Shown here in pieces: positions 19,572-31,239 of a DNA stretch of 64,000 bases. This stretch comes from Mesorhizobium norvegicum (lineage in GTDB: Bacteria; Pseudomonadota; Alphaproteobacteria; Rhizobiales; Rhizobiaceae): NCBI RefSeq assembly GCF_004919685.1, contig NZ_SMYZ01000054.1, forward strand, positions 1-64,000. Reading direction: 5' to 3'. Both the position numbers and the translations under genes were made by a program. Every line of letters starts with the position of its first letter. Position 1 is the stretch's first letter. The notes beneath the pieces are model-generated. The model was not told the origin of the DNA. It saw only the letters and a list, made by a program, of their open reading frames with translations, and ran no database searches.

Positions 19572-19809
19572 GGCAAAGCCGACACCTCCCGTTCCCGGCT
19601 TCAAAGCCACACAGGCAATCTAAAATCTCAAAACCCTGGAATCGGCTGGCAGCAGTGCTTGAAGCGACTCGGCGCCCGCGTTAACCTTACCGAGGTTTTA
19701 ACGGGAACAAGCCAATCGAGCCGTTGCGCGACTCAGCGGGTCGGTCGAAAACGATCCGCATCGAGGTAGCGACACGGGCGGCGGGGCGAAGCCGGTTCGA
19801 GGAACGTGC
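19572..19809. other. Intergenic stretch, leader of the small gene at 19810
   Basis: About 238 bases with no supported gene. I see no clear repeat or terminator. The last part probably carries the promoter of the next gene. Confidence 0.4.
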
Positions 19810-20007
19810 ATGAAAACCGACATCAAGGTCGAGGTGGACAGGCTGGCCGCCGATCCGCGCATAACCGACTATGATTTCTGGCGTTCGCTCAAGAACGTCA
19901 ACAACGAGATATTCCACATCGCCAACAGCAACGAGCCGATCCCGTTCGACATGATCCGCTGGCGCGCCATCCTGAAGCAGGCGCGCATGAAGCGCGGCCA
20001 CGCTTAA
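19810..20007 (+). CDS. Small conserved hypothetical protein
   Basis: A 65-residue protein: MKTDIKVEVDRLAADPRITD, then YDFWRSLKNVNNEIFHIANS and a basic end ILKQARMKRGHA. GAGGAACG lies just before the ATG, and the codon pattern is that of a real gene. No known domain, signal peptide or membrane segment. It converges on the Lrp gene, with about 44 bases between the stops. Confidence 0.65.
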   Translation: MKTDIKVEVDRLAADPRITDYDFWRSLKNVNNEIFHIANSNEPIPFDMIRWRAILKQARMKRGHA

Positions 20008-20051
20008 AACCCCGAACCGACAATCTCCTACACCAAGCCTGACCCCTTCCA

Positions 20052-20531
20052 TCAAGCTTGGCGCTTGATGGCCCCCAAGGCCGAGCGCGCTACCACCGGC
20101 GACGACTGGATAATGGCCGTGTTGGTCATTGCGTAGGGAATGATCCGGTCGATCACTCGCTCGAGTTCAGCCACCGAGCCGACATGCGCCAGCGCAATGA
20201 AACAGTCCTCGCCGGTCACCCGGTCGCATTGCGCGATCTCCGGCAGCTCGCGGATGATTTCGGCCACGACGGCCAGTTGCCCCGGCACCGGGCGGATGCG
20301 CAGCCATGCCGACAGCGGCAGGCCAAGTGCCGCGGGGTTGATCCTGACCGAATAGGCCTCGATGACGCCGCTTTCCTGCAGCCGCTTGATGCGCTCGGCC
20401 ACGCTCGGCGCCGACAGGCCGACCGAGCGCGCAAGCTCCGCCGTGCTGATGCGCGCATCCTTTTCCAGCAGGCGCAGGATCTTCATGTCCGCGGCATCGA
20501 GGTCGGCGCTTTCAGTTCGAAGGCGTTTCAT
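20052..20531 (-). CDS. Lrp/AsnC family transcriptional regulator
   Basis: A 159-residue regulator. The N-terminal helix-turn-helix (about 10-65) reads LDAADMKILRLLEKDARIS, TAELARSVGLSAPSVAERI, KRLQESGVIEAYSV. The C-terminal RAM/AsnC domain (about 70-150) has IRELPEIAQCDRVTGEDCFIA, the effector-binding region. I start at the ATG 20529-20531, preceded by AAGGAA. It is divergent from an EamA-type exporter, with a perfect palindrome between them, so it probably controls that exporter in response to an amino acid. Confidence 0.92.
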   Translation of the reverse strand: MKRLRTESADLDAADMKILRLLEKDARISTAELARSVGLSAPSVAERIKRLQESGVIEAYSVRINPAALGLPLSAWLRIRPVPGQLAVVAEIIRELPEIAQCDRVTGEDCFIALAHVGSVAELERVIDRIIPYAMTNTAIIQSSPVVARSALGAIKRQA

Positions 20532-20591
20532 GGAGAATTCCTTGCTTCCGGGAGAAAGATAGCTGGAAGAGCCAATCATCACCCATATAAA

Positions 20592-20607
20592 CAGGCAGAT
20601 CTGCCTG
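20592..20607. promoter_or_regulatory. Perfect 16-bp palindrome, probable Lrp-type operator
   Basis: CAGGCAGATCTGCCTG is its own complement. It lies between the divergent Lrp and EamA genes, just after a CATATA box and 14 bases before the exporter ATG, so a bound regulator would block or adjust the exporter promoter. Confidence 0.65.
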
Positions 20608-20620
20608 CGATACTGATCCG

Positions 20621-21529
20621 ATGGATGATCAAACGCAAGCTCTCGCGGCGACCCCTGCCCTCGGCAACTCCACCCTCGGCAGGCTGACGGAAAAACTGCC
20701 GCCGCATGTCTGGTTCGGCGTCAGCGCCGTCTTCCATTATCTCGGCCCGGCATTCGCCGTGCTGCTTTTCCCGCATGTCGGCGTGCTCGGCATGGCATGG
20801 CTGCGCATCGCCACCGCAGCACTGATCTTCGCGCTGCTGACCCGTCCATGGCGAACCTTCGCCCGCGCCGATCGCTCGACGCGGCTGCTGTTGCTGGCCT
20901 TCGGTGCCTGCCTGGCGGTGATGAACTGTTCGTTCTACCTGGCGCTCGACCGCCTGCCGATCTCGCTGGTGGCGGCGATCGAATTCGTCGGCACCATCGG
21001 CGTCGCGGTGATCGGCCTCAGGAGCCCGCGCAATCTCGCCGCCCTTGCCGTGGCCGTCACCGGCACCTTGCTGCTCATCGACGTCAAATGGTCTGATGAT
21101 CCCGTCGGGCTGTTCTGGGCCTTCCTCAACGGTGCGCTGTTCGTCGGCTACATCGTGCTCGGCCACCGCATCGCCGCTTCAGGCGCCGGCGGCGGCATCG
21201 CAAGCCTTGGTGCCGCCATGGCGATCGCTTTCATCGTCGTGCTGCCGATCGGCCTCACCGATGCGCTACCCGCCTTTTTCTCACCGCCGCTGTTGCTCGC
21301 CGCCATCGGCGTCGGCATCTGCTCTTCGGTCATTCCCTACATCTGCGACCAGCTCGCCATGTCGCGGCTGCCGCGTGCGAGCTTTGCGCTGATGCTGTCG
21401 CTGCTGCCGGTCACCGCAACGCTGATCGGCGTCATCGTGCTGCATCAGATTCCGAGTTTTACCGATTGCCTCGGCATTGCGCTGGTGGTCGCCGGCGTCG
21501 CCTTCCACAAGCCGGCGAACACGGACTAG
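20621..21529 (+). CDS. EamA/RhtA-type amino-acid or metabolite exporter
   Basis: A 302-residue inner-membrane protein with about ten helices forming two EamA repeats (about 30-150 and 165-295). Features include MAWLRIATAALIFALL, FYLALDRLPISLVAAIEFVGTIGVAV and a late ICDQLAMSRLPRASFALMLSLLPVTA. These match the RhtA branch, which exports threonine and homoserine. Pairing with a divergent Lrp-type regulator fits amino-acid efflux. The substrate is not fixed by sequence. Confidence 0.88.
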   Translation: MDDQTQALAATPALGNSTLGRLTEKLPPHVWFGVSAVFHYLGPAFAVLLFPHVGVLGMAWLRIATAALIFALLTRPWRTFARADRSTRLLLLAFGACLAVMNCSFYLALDRLPISLVAAIEFVGTIGVAVIGLRSPRNLAALAVAVTGTLLLIDVKWSDDPVGLFWAFLNGALFVGYIVLGHRIAASGAGGGIASLGAAMAIAFIVVLPIGLTDALPAFFSPPLLLAAIGVGICSSVIPYICDQLAMSRLPRASFALMLSLLPVTATLIGVIVLHQIPSFTDCLGIALVVAGVAFHKPANTD

Positions 21530-21538
21530 ACGAACGCC

Positions 21539-22432
21539 CTATGCCAATTTCTGCTTGAGGAAAGCGATCGTTCTGCCCCAGGCGAGGTCCGCCGCCTTCT
21601 TGTCGTAGCGCGCTGCGGACGTATCGTTGTTGAAGGCGTGGTTGGCGCCTTCATAGACATAGACCGTGTATTCGACATGCGCCGCGTCGAGCTCTTTCTT
21701 GAAGGCGTCGATGCCGGCATTGGTGCGCTCGTCCAGCCCGGCATAGTGCAGCAGCAAGGCCGCCTTGATGTCAGGCACATCGGCGGCCTTCGGCTGCATG
21801 CCGTAATAGGCAACGCCGGCACTGAGATCGGGCGCGTTGACGGCCAGCATGTTGACCGTGCCGCCACCCCAGCAGAAGCCGATGGCGCCGACCTTGCCGT
21901 TGCCGTCCTTGTCAGCCTTGAGGAAAGCGACGGTCGCAACACCGTCGGCGATGGTCTGCGCCGGATCGAGCTTGGCGAACATGTCGCGCGCCTTGTCTTC
22001 ATCGGCTGGCGTGCCGCCGAGCGGCGACAGGAAATCCGGCGCCAGTGCCACGAACCCTTCCAGCGCCACGCGTCGCGCCACATCGCGGATATGCGGGTTG
22101 AGGCCTCTGTTCTCATGCACGACGATGACCGTGCCGAGCTTGCCCGCCTGGTCTGCCGGCTTGACCAGATAGCCCTTCATCTCGCCACCGCTGCCGGGAT
22201 AGCTGATGTCCTCGCCCTTCACCCGCGGATCGTTGTCGGCGACGATTGCCGCTTGCGCGGAATTCGCCGCCAAAAGCGGCGCGATCGCCGCCGCCGCCGC
22301 ACCTGATCCGGCAAGCCGGGTCAGTTGCTCCATGAACCGGCGGCGATCGAGCGTCAGATGCGTATATTCGTCATAGGCATCGATCATCGCCTGGGTAATG
22401 GCAGGCTTGGTGTTGGCGTCCGGTTTCGTCAT
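21539..22432 (-). CDS. Dienelactone hydrolase family protein with possible Tat signal
   Basis: A 297-residue alpha/beta hydrolase. The catalytic cysteine lies in GFCWGGG, the histidine in EGANHAFNND, and the acid in LLHYAGLDERTN, as in carboxymethylenebutenolidases. An unusual N-terminal part of about 60 residues holds a twin-arginine-like DRRRFMEQL followed by an Ala-rich hydrophobic stretch ending NSAQA, so export by Tat is possible, though the motif sits about 30 residues from the start. GAGGAGC supports the ATG at 22430-22432; the open frame extends upstream without support. No aromatic-degradation genes are nearby, so the substrate is unknown. Confidence 0.88.
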   Translation of the reverse strand: MTKPDANTKPAITQAMIDAYDEYTHLTLDRRRFMEQLTRLAGSGAAAAAIAPLLAANSAQAAIVADNDPRVKGEDISYPGSGGEMKGYLVKPADQAGKLGTVIVVHENRGLNPHIRDVARRVALEGFVALAPDFLSPLGGTPADEDKARDMFAKLDPAQTIADGVATVAFLKADKDGNGKVGAIGFCWGGGTVNMLAVNAPDLSAGVAYYGMQPKAADVPDIKAALLLHYAGLDERTNAGIDAFKKELDAAHVEYTVYVYEGANHAFNNDTSAARYDKKAADLAWGRTIAFLKQKLA

Positions 22433-22850
22433 GGATGTGCTCCTCGGCTTCGGAAAGTCTCGTTGCGGCGCAAGATAGGGTCGAGGCTTGCATGGTCCAG
22501 TCACGGTTGGGTGACGGTGCTCGCCAGGCAAGCCGCAACGGGCGGCTTCCGCCGCAGCCTCGTCGCCTGGCCGGCTTCCGAACATCGCAAAGGCGCCATG
22601 AGCCTGACCATGAGCCTCAGCAGCGCGGCGGTCTGCCGGCTGATTGCGGGCTATTTCGGCGCGATCACCAAGGCCTACCTCCTGGTTTCGGCACGAAAGC
22701 CGTGACGCGGAAGAACCCGCCTCAATCACATTTTGGTCATTTTCGACAATCTTGATGCTGCTGCCACAATATAAGGGGAAGCTGCCGGTGGCGGTCCCGC
22801 CCCTGCCTCCTCGCAGTTGCGCTCATTCTGACCAAGAAGGAACGACACCC
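22433..22850. other. Intergenic region without a convincing gene
   Basis: About 418 bases between divergent genes. Reading frames are present on the plus strand, one of which ends with MSLTMSLSSAAVCRLIAGYFG, but they lack a ribosome site and family resemblance. It should hold the promoters of the hydrolase and of the small gene at 22851. Confidence 0.4.
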
Positions 22851-23000
22851 ATGACCTTCTCCACCCCGATCCTCGCAACGGCTTTCGTGCTCGCCGCTGC
22901 AGCCCTGCTGGCGCTGCGCTCGGCCGCTTCCGCCAGGCAATCGATGGTCAAGGTGCGCAGCAACCAGCGCCGGCCTGCAAACACGAAAACCCAGGGTTGA
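22851..23000 (+). CDS. Small single-helix membrane protein
   Basis: A 49-residue protein with one hydrophobic helix near the start (PILATAFVLAAAALLALRSA) and a basic tail. AAGAAGGAAC lies nine bases before the ATG, a good site. It is nine bases upstream of the DUF2780-like gene and likely in one operon with it. Function unknown. Confidence 0.6.
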   Translation: MTFSTPILATAFVLAAAALLALRSAASARQSMVKVRSNQRRPANTKTQG

Positions 23001-23009
23001 GGTGAGACC

Positions 23010-23447
23010 ATGAACGTCCAGGACATCGTCAACACCGTCTCCCAGAAAGCCGGCCTCGACCAGGCGACGACGGAAAAAGTCGTCGGCACCATTTTCTCGG
23101 TGCTCGAACACGAGGCGGAAGGCACCAGCGCCTCGGCTTTCTTCGCCAAGATCCCCGGCGCCGACGATCTCGCCCACCAATATGACGTCATGGCCGCTGC
23201 TCCGGCCGGCGGCGGTGGCGGCTTCCTGTCATCGCTGCAGGGCGCGCTTGGCGGCGTGCTTGGGGAGAAGGCCGGCGCGCTGATCAACGGCGTCGCCGCG
23301 CTCAAGGCATCCGGTCTCGACATGGCGCAGATCCAGAAGGCCGGCGAAACGCTGATCCAGCAGGCCGAAGCCGCCGCCGGCCCGGACCTGACCAACCAGG
23401 TGCTCGGCTCGGTGCCCAGCCTGAAGAGCCATCTGGGGCTCGGCTGA
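23010..23447 (+). CDS. DUF2780-like hypothetical protein
   Basis: A 145-residue protein: MNVQDIVNTVSQKAGLDQA, then VVGTIFSVLEHEAEG, FFAKIPGADDLAHQYD, a glycine-rich linker, and GALGGVLGEKAGALINGVAALKASGLD. The helix-glycine-helix plan resembles DUF2780/DUF937-type proteins of unknown role. No signal peptide. The family assignment is by eye. Confidence 0.7.
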   Translation: MNVQDIVNTVSQKAGLDQATTEKVVGTIFSVLEHEAEGTSASAFFAKIPGADDLAHQYDVMAAAPAGGGGGFLSSLQGALGGVLGEKAGALINGVAALKASGLDMAQIQKAGETLIQQAEAAAGPDLTNQVLGSVPSLKSHLGLG

Positions 23448-23492
23448 TAAGGGCACGTCCCGCCTTGCAACGCTTCACTGACGAAAGTTAGC

Positions 23493-23666
23493 GCTGCCCC
23501 TCATCGCCCTGCCGGGCACTTCTCCCCGTATAGCGACGGGGAGAAGGACGCTGTCATCAACGGTTTCGCCAATCACCAGCGTTGCGAGAGTGACGCGAAG
23601 GCTGAAACTGCCCCTTCTCCCCGTCACTATACGGGGAGATGCCGGCAGGCAGATGAGGGGCGGCGC
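23493..23666. repeat. RIME-like palindromic intergenic element, copy 1
   Basis: The outer ends GCTGCCCCTCATC and GATGAGGGGCGGC are inverted repeats. Just inside, each half holds its own hairpin built from CTTCTCCCCGT and ACGGGGAGAAG. A second copy in the opposite orientation lies at 54472-54636. This matches the rhizobial intergenic mosaic elements. It sits between two converging genes. Confidence 0.85.
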
Positions 23667-23696
23667 GACCTTCTGATAGCCTTTGCCTGCCCCCAC

Positions 23697-26012
23697 TTAC
23701 TTCGGCAGCGCATAGGCCATCACATAATCCCCCGGCTTGGTGCCGACCGAACCGTGGCCGCCGGCGACGATGACCACGAACTGGCGGCCGTCGGCGACCG
23801 TATAGGTCATCGGCGTTGATTGCCCGCCGGCCGGCAGCCGCGCCTGCCACAGTTGCTTGCCTGATGTCAGCTCATAGGCGCGCAGATAGTCGTCGACCGC
23901 CGCACCCAGGAAGGCGACGCCGCCGGCGGTGATCATCGGCCCGCCAATGCCGGGCACGCCGACCTTCAGCGGCAACGGCAGCGGCGTCATGTCGTAGACG
24001 GTGCCGTTGCGGTGCTTGTAGGCGATCTTGCCGGTTCTGAGATCAGCACCGGCGACATAGCCCCAGGGCGGCGCCTGGCAGGGAATGCCGAGCGGCGACA
24101 GGAACGGCCCCATCACCACGGCATAGGGAGCGCCCTCGTTGCGGTTCAGCCCTTGCTCGCTGCCCTTGGTGTCGCCGGGCGGCGGCACGTCCGCGCGCGG
24201 CACAAGTCTCGACGTGAAGGCCAGATAGGTCGGCATGCCGAACAGCACCTGCCGCACCGGATCGACCGCCACGCCACCCCAGTTGAAGACACCGAAATTG
24301 CCGGGATAGATCAGCGACCCCTGCACCGAGGGCGGCGTATAGCGGCCTTCATAGCGCAATTTGTGGAAAGCGATCCGGCACGCCAGCTGGTCGAACATCG
24401 TGATGCCCCACATATCGGCATCGGTCAGCGGCTTCGGGTTGAAGGAGAGGTCCGACGCCGGCTGCGTCGGCGATGTATGATCGCCTTCGATGGCGCCGCC
24501 GGGCGCCGGCACTTCCTTGACCGCAATGACCGGCTCGCCGGTGCGCCGGTCGAGCACATAGAGGTCGCCCTGTTTGGTCGGCCCGACCAGCGCCGGCACC
24601 ACCGTGCCGTCGGCCTTGGTGATGTCGATCAGGCTCGGCTGCGCCGGCACGTCCATGTCCCAGAGGTCGTGGTGCACGGTCTGCCGCACCCAGCGCAATT
24701 GCCCGGTGTTGAGGTCGAGCGCGGTGATCGAGGACGAGAATTTCTCGACATTGGCGCTGCGCCCGGCGCCGAGCTGATCCGGCGTCTGGTTGCCGAGCGG
24801 CACGTAGAGCAGGCCGAGCTTCTCGTCGGCGCTCGGCGTCGACCACATGTTGGGCGAGTTGGCGGTATAGGTCTGGCCGGCAGGCAGCGGCGTCGTCTGG
24901 TCCGGATTGCCGGAATCCCAGTTCCACACCAGCGCGCCGGTGCCGACATCGTAGGCGCGGATGACGCCGGACGGCTCCTGCGTCGAATAATTGTCGTTGA
25001 CCGCGCCGCCGACGATGATCTTGCCGCCTGATATCAGCGGCGCCGAGGTCGAGTAATAATAGCCCGACTTCGGATAGGGCATGTTGGTCAGAAGGTTCAG
25101 CGTGCCGCCCTCGGCGAAGCTGGGGCAGACCTGGCCGTTGGCGGCATCGAGTGCGATCAGCCGCGCATCCGAGGTCGGCAGGTAGACGCGGGTCGCGCAC
25201 GGCTGGCCGGCGGCGATCGCCGCATCGGCATAGTAGGACACGCCGCGGCAGGTCTGGTGCTGGCGGTCCTTGTCGAGCTTGATCTTGGGATCGTAGCGCC
25301 ATTTCTCCTTGCCGCTCGCGGCGTCGATGGCGATGGCGAAATTGTGCGGCGTGCAGATGTAGAGCGTGTCGCCGATCTTCAGCGGCGTCACCTGATAGGT
25401 GGTCTCGCCGATGTCGTCCGGACCCTTCACGTCGCCGGTGCGGTAGGTCCAGGCCGGCTGCAGCTTGGCGACATTGTCCGGCGTGATCTGGTCGAGCGGC
25501 GAGTAGCGCTGGCCGAACTGCGTGCGCCCGTAATAGTGCCACTCGCCGGCCGGCACATCGTTGCCGAGATTGGCGTTGGGGATCACCTTGTCGGTGTCGA
25601 GTTCTCCAGCGATGTCCTTCGGATCGGCTGTCATCGAATAACCGGCGACGGCAAGCGATGCCAGCACGGCAAGGATGAGCGGCGCGCGCGCATCAGGGCC
25701 GGCAAGACCCCGCCTCGCCCATGGAGTCAGCAGCCACAGCGCCACCAGCACGATGATGCCGCCGCGGGGCCCAAGTTCCCACCAGTCGAAGCCGGTTTCC
25801 CAGACCGCCCAGGCTAGCGTGCCGAGCACGATCGCCGCGTAGAGCCACAGCGCGGTGGATCGGCGTCGGTAGAGCAGCCAGGCGGCGATCAGGAAGGCGA
25901 GACCGACAATGATGTAGTACCAGCTGCCGCCCAGCATCGCGAGACGGATACCGCCGCCGCCGAGCGCCAGACCGATGAGCAAGAGAATGAGGGAGGTGAT
26001 GGTGACAGCCAA
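23697..26012 (-). CDS. gcd: Membrane-bound PQQ-dependent glucose dehydrogenase
   Basis: About 771 residues. The N-terminal fifth has around five membrane helices (LILLLIGLALGGGGIRLAML, IIVGLAFLIAAWLLY, AAIVLGTLAWAVWETG). The rest is an eight-bladed PQQ propeller facing the periplasm: WHYYGRTQFGQRYSPLDQI, HQTCRGVSYY, VHHDLWDMDVPAQPSL and WGYVAGADL. It oxidises aldoses to lactones and feeds electrons to ubiquinone. A TTG at 26010-26012 follows GAAGGAG at ideal spacing, so I prefer it to the in-frame ATG 11 codons earlier. No pqq synthesis genes are in the window. Confidence 0.93.
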   Translation of the reverse strand: MAVTITSLILLLIGLALGGGGIRLAMLGGSWYYIIVGLAFLIAAWLLYRRRSTALWLYAAIVLGTLAWAVWETGFDWWELGPRGGIIVLVALWLLTPWARRGLAGPDARAPLILAVLASLAVAGYSMTADPKDIAGELDTDKVIPNANLGNDVPAGEWHYYGRTQFGQRYSPLDQITPDNVAKLQPAWTYRTGDVKGPDDIGETTYQVTPLKIGDTLYICTPHNFAIAIDAASGKEKWRYDPKIKLDKDRQHQTCRGVSYYADAAIAAGQPCATRVYLPTSDARLIALDAANGQVCPSFAEGGTLNLLTNMPYPKSGYYYSTSAPLISGGKIIVGGAVNDNYSTQEPSGVIRAYDVGTGALVWNWDSGNPDQTTPLPAGQTYTANSPNMWSTPSADEKLGLLYVPLGNQTPDQLGAGRSANVEKFSSSITALDLNTGQLRWVRQTVHHDLWDMDVPAQPSLIDITKADGTVVPALVGPTKQGDLYVLDRRTGEPVIAVKEVPAPGGAIEGDHTSPTQPASDLSFNPKPLTDADMWGITMFDQLACRIAFHKLRYEGRYTPPSVQGSLIYPGNFGVFNWGGVAVDPVRQVLFGMPTYLAFTSRLVPRADVPPPGDTKGSEQGLNRNEGAPYAVVMGPFLSPLGIPCQAPPWGYVAGADLRTGKIAYKHRNGTVYDMTPLPLPLKVGVPGIGGPMITAGGVAFLGAAVDDYLRAYELTSGKQLWQARLPAGGQSTPMTYTVADGRQFVVIVAGGHGSVGTKPGDYVMAYALPK

Positions 26013-26209
26013 GATGATACTCCTTCGACTGTTGCGCGCTCGCATGCGCAGCCACGGGCAACCCGGCGTAACCTTCCTGCCCTGGACACAACTTTCTCCT
26101 GACCGCCGCGCCTGTCAAGTTGGCCACACGCCAAGGTGGCAATCATCTTGCCTGTATCAGGGTTTTCCAGCAGTCTGCGTTGGATCATCTCTCCTCTGGA
26201 GCAAGCAAA

Positions 26210-27037
26210 ATGACGTCATTCGTTCCGCCGCTGACGCGATTGGTGCTTGCGCTCTGCTGCCTTGTCTCTCTCTCCGTGGCCGCGCCGGCGCAGACGCTTC
26301 ATGAGATCAACAAGGCGAACGGCTTTCACGAGATGCTGACGGGTATCGGTCCGGGTTTCAGCGCAGCCGTGAAATCGGCGCCGGAAACGCCGCCGCAAAA
26401 AGTCCAGGACGCGCTGGCAGTGGCCATGGAAGGTGCGTTTGACGCAAACAAGATGGAGGCAGCCATCGAATCGCGAATGGCGGACAAGCTGACCGCCAAG
26501 GATCTGTCCGACCTGAGCTCTTTCTACGCTTCGCCGCTGGGCAAACAGGTCACGACGCTGGAAATCCAGGCTTCCACCCAGGAAGAGAGGGAACGCAAGA
26601 AGATCGAAGGCCCAAAAATCCTCGGCGAGCTTCCGTCCAGGGATCCGGCCCGGCTCGAGCTGTACAAGAAGATCGCGGATGATCTCAGCGCTGTCGACAC
26701 CGGAGAAGCCGTCGCCTTGAACATGGGCTATGCGATGCTTTCCGAAATGCTGGGGGCGGCCGGAAAGGCCCTGCCCGACGACCAGATCATGGCCTTGCTG
26801 CGTCAGCGGTCCGAAGGGCTTCGCCGAGACATCGAAAAGGATGTCATGGACTCCGTAGCCTACATTTACCGGGATCTGCCGCTTGAGGATCTCAGACGTT
26901 ACGAGGCTTTCCTGGCGTCACCCGCCGGCAGCCACTATTACGACCAGATGCAGGTCGCCCTCGGTGCGGTGATGACCGACGAGGCGCGCTCGTTTGGACA
27001 TCGATTTTTCGTCGCCCTCGGTTACCGCAAGGCCTGA
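26210..27037 (+). CDS. Exported DUF2059 domain protein
   Basis: A 275-residue protein with a Sec signal (residues 1-28, LVLALCCLVSLSVAAPAQT). The mature protein is helical and carries DUF2059-type sequence: KMEAAIESRMADKLTAKDLSDLSSFYASPLGKQ, and again near the end LEDLRRYEAFLASPAGSHYY, so the unit appears twice. Function unknown; a periplasmic site is likely. The chosen ATG is preceded by GGAG; the frame is open 30 codons further up. It is divergent from gcd. Confidence 0.85.
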   Translation: MTSFVPPLTRLVLALCCLVSLSVAAPAQTLHEINKANGFHEMLTGIGPGFSAAVKSAPETPPQKVQDALAVAMEGAFDANKMEAAIESRMADKLTAKDLSDLSSFYASPLGKQVTTLEIQASTQEERERKKIEGPKILGELPSRDPARLELYKKIADDLSAVDTGEAVALNMGYAMLSEMLGAAGKALPDDQIMALLRQRSEGLRRDIEKDVMDSVAYIYRDLPLEDLRRYEAFLASPAGSHYYDQMQVALGAVMTDEARSFGHRFFVALGYRKA

Positions 27038-27116
27038 ACGGCGATATCAGGCACTTTACCGGAACAAAACGTAGACACTTCTGGTCTTTCGCTCCCGAAT
27101 CACTACATTCGGGGCA

Positions 27117-29813
<2,697 letters not shown>

Positions 29814-29940
29814 GCGTCCGCTTGCCCCGTTGTCCTACAAGTGACCGCCTTGTGTATGCGTCTACTTTGACGATACGATCATCACTTCAACATCCAACAT
29901 ATCCAGTAGTGGGATCATTTCTCTGGCGGAAGCCCCCACC

Positions 29941-30148
29941 TTCGTCATCCACGGGCGGAGCAGGAGCGAAGCGACGTCGCGGAGACCCGAGGATCCATGC
30001 CGCGACCTTCGCCCAGGAATGCAGCGGAGCAGAATTCTGCACCGGAGCGGTACTTTTAAGTCGCGGCATGGATCCCCTTGGGCTGCGGAGCAGCTCCTCG
30101 GGTCTGCGCTGCGTCGCTACGCTCCTTGCTTCGCCCGTGGATGACGAA
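29941..30148. repeat. Long imperfect palindrome (about 208 bp)
   Basis: The end TTCGTCATCCACGGGCG is matched inverted by CGCCCGTGGATGACGAA, and further in GGATCCATGCCGCGAC pairs with GTCGCGGCATGGATCC. The whole can fold into one long hairpin. It fills the gap between the helicase and a sugar permease, which converge, and may also act as a terminator. Confidence 0.85.
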
Positions 30149-30189
30149 ACGATGGGCGTCTGCGCCAATCGTCCAACGAAACAGCCCCC

Positions 30190-31239
30190 TCACCGATAGC
30201 GCGCCTGGTTCCACTTGTGGCCGAGCAGCGACAGGATGATGATCAGCCCGTTGAAGAACTGGACGTAGAAGCCGCTCAGGCCGGCCGCGACGACGCCGGT
30301 CTGGATGAAGGACACTGTGACCGCGCCGATGGCGCCGCCGACCACCGTGCCGATACCGCCCCAGGTCGGCGTGCCGCCGACGAACACCGATGCCAGCACC
30401 GGCAGGAGATAGCCGTCACCGGCCGTCGGCCACCAGGTGAAGTTGATCATCACCGAGAAGGTGCCGGCGATTGCCGCACCAATGCCGACGAAGACGAACA
30501 CTTTCACCCGCACGCGCTTGACGTCGATGCCCATCTGCTGGGCGCTGTCGGGATTGTCGCCGACCACCTTCACCTGCGCGCCGAAGCGGTGGCGGTTGTA
30601 GAGCATCGCCGACAGCACGACGAAGGCGATGGCCCAGAAGATCTGCACCGGAATGCCCAGGAGTTGGCTGGAAAAGATCGTGTAGGCCCAGCTGTCGGCA
30701 AGGCTGGTCAGCGCCATCGACTTGCCTTCGTTGATGATCTGGATCAGGCCGCGCAACAGGAAATTCATGCCGAGCGTGGCGATCAGCGACGACAGCCCGC
30801 CATAGACCACCAGCGACCCGACGAGGAAGCCGAGCAGCATGCCGGTGATCAGCGCCGCGACGATGCCGAGGAACGGATCGTAGCCGGCCTGCACGACCAG
30901 CGAGAAGACCCATGAGGCAAAACCCATCGTTGCCGGAAACGACAGGTCGATCTCGCCACAGGTGACGACAAAGACAAGCGGCACCACCACGAACAGCGCC
31001 ACCGGCAGCGTCGTCAGCACCGAGCGGTAGAGATACCAGGTGGTGAAGACGGTCGGGTTGGCGATCATGAACGCCGCCATCATGACGATAAACACGCCGA
31101 GCGTGCCGAGCGAAGCGCGGTTGTCGAGGATGAAGCCGCGCACCCAGTGATCGGATGGGTGCTTCCACGCCTTCTGGGGGCTGGGGCGAGGAATACCGGC
31201 GGACGGCTCGTGCAGATCGGGCTCCATGGTCTTGCTCAT
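30190..31239 (-). CDS. Sugar ABC transporter permease (RbsC/FrcC type)
   Basis: A 349-residue membrane protein of the branched RbsC family (BPD_transp_2), with about ten helices. Typical stretches are VVTCGEIDLSFPATMGFASWVF, GLSSLIATLGMNFLLRGL, YNRHRFGAQVKVVGDNPDSAQQMGI and GGTPTWGGIGTVVGGAIGA. It forms the channel for the importer encoded with the next two genes. The first 40 or so residues are a hydrophilic, cytoplasmic extension. Its start overlaps the ATPase stop (ATGA). Confidence 0.94.
   Translation of the reverse strand: MSKTMEPDLHEPSAGIPRPSPQKAWKHPSDHWVRGFILDNRASLGTLGVFIVMMAAFMIANPTVFTTWYLYRSVLTTLPVALFVVVPLVFVVTCGEIDLSFPATMGFASWVFSLVVQAGYDPFLGIVAALITGMLLGFLVGSLVVYGGLSSLIATLGMNFLLRGLIQIINEGKSMALTSLADSWAYTIFSSQLLGIPVQIFWAIAFVVLSAMLYNRHRFGAQVKVVGDNPDSAQQMGIDVKRVRVKVFVFVGIGAAIAGTFSVMINFTWWPTAGDGYLLPVLASVFVGGTPTWGGIGTVVGGAIGAVTVSFIQTGVVAAGLSGFYVQFFNGLIIILSLLGHKWNQARYR

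Noticed and set aside
18990..19610. 207-codon upstream extension of the FAD oxidase
   Set aside because: Overlaps the divergent thioesterase and the true start has a strong ribosome site.
22325..22705. Possible gene between the dienelactone hydrolase and the small membrane protein
   Set aside because: No ribosome site, no family likeness, and it starts inside the hydrolase on the opposite strand.
23493..23666. RIME-like element as a phage or island attachment site
   Set aside because: No integrase or tRNA gene nearby, and the genes between the two copies look like ordinary chromosome.
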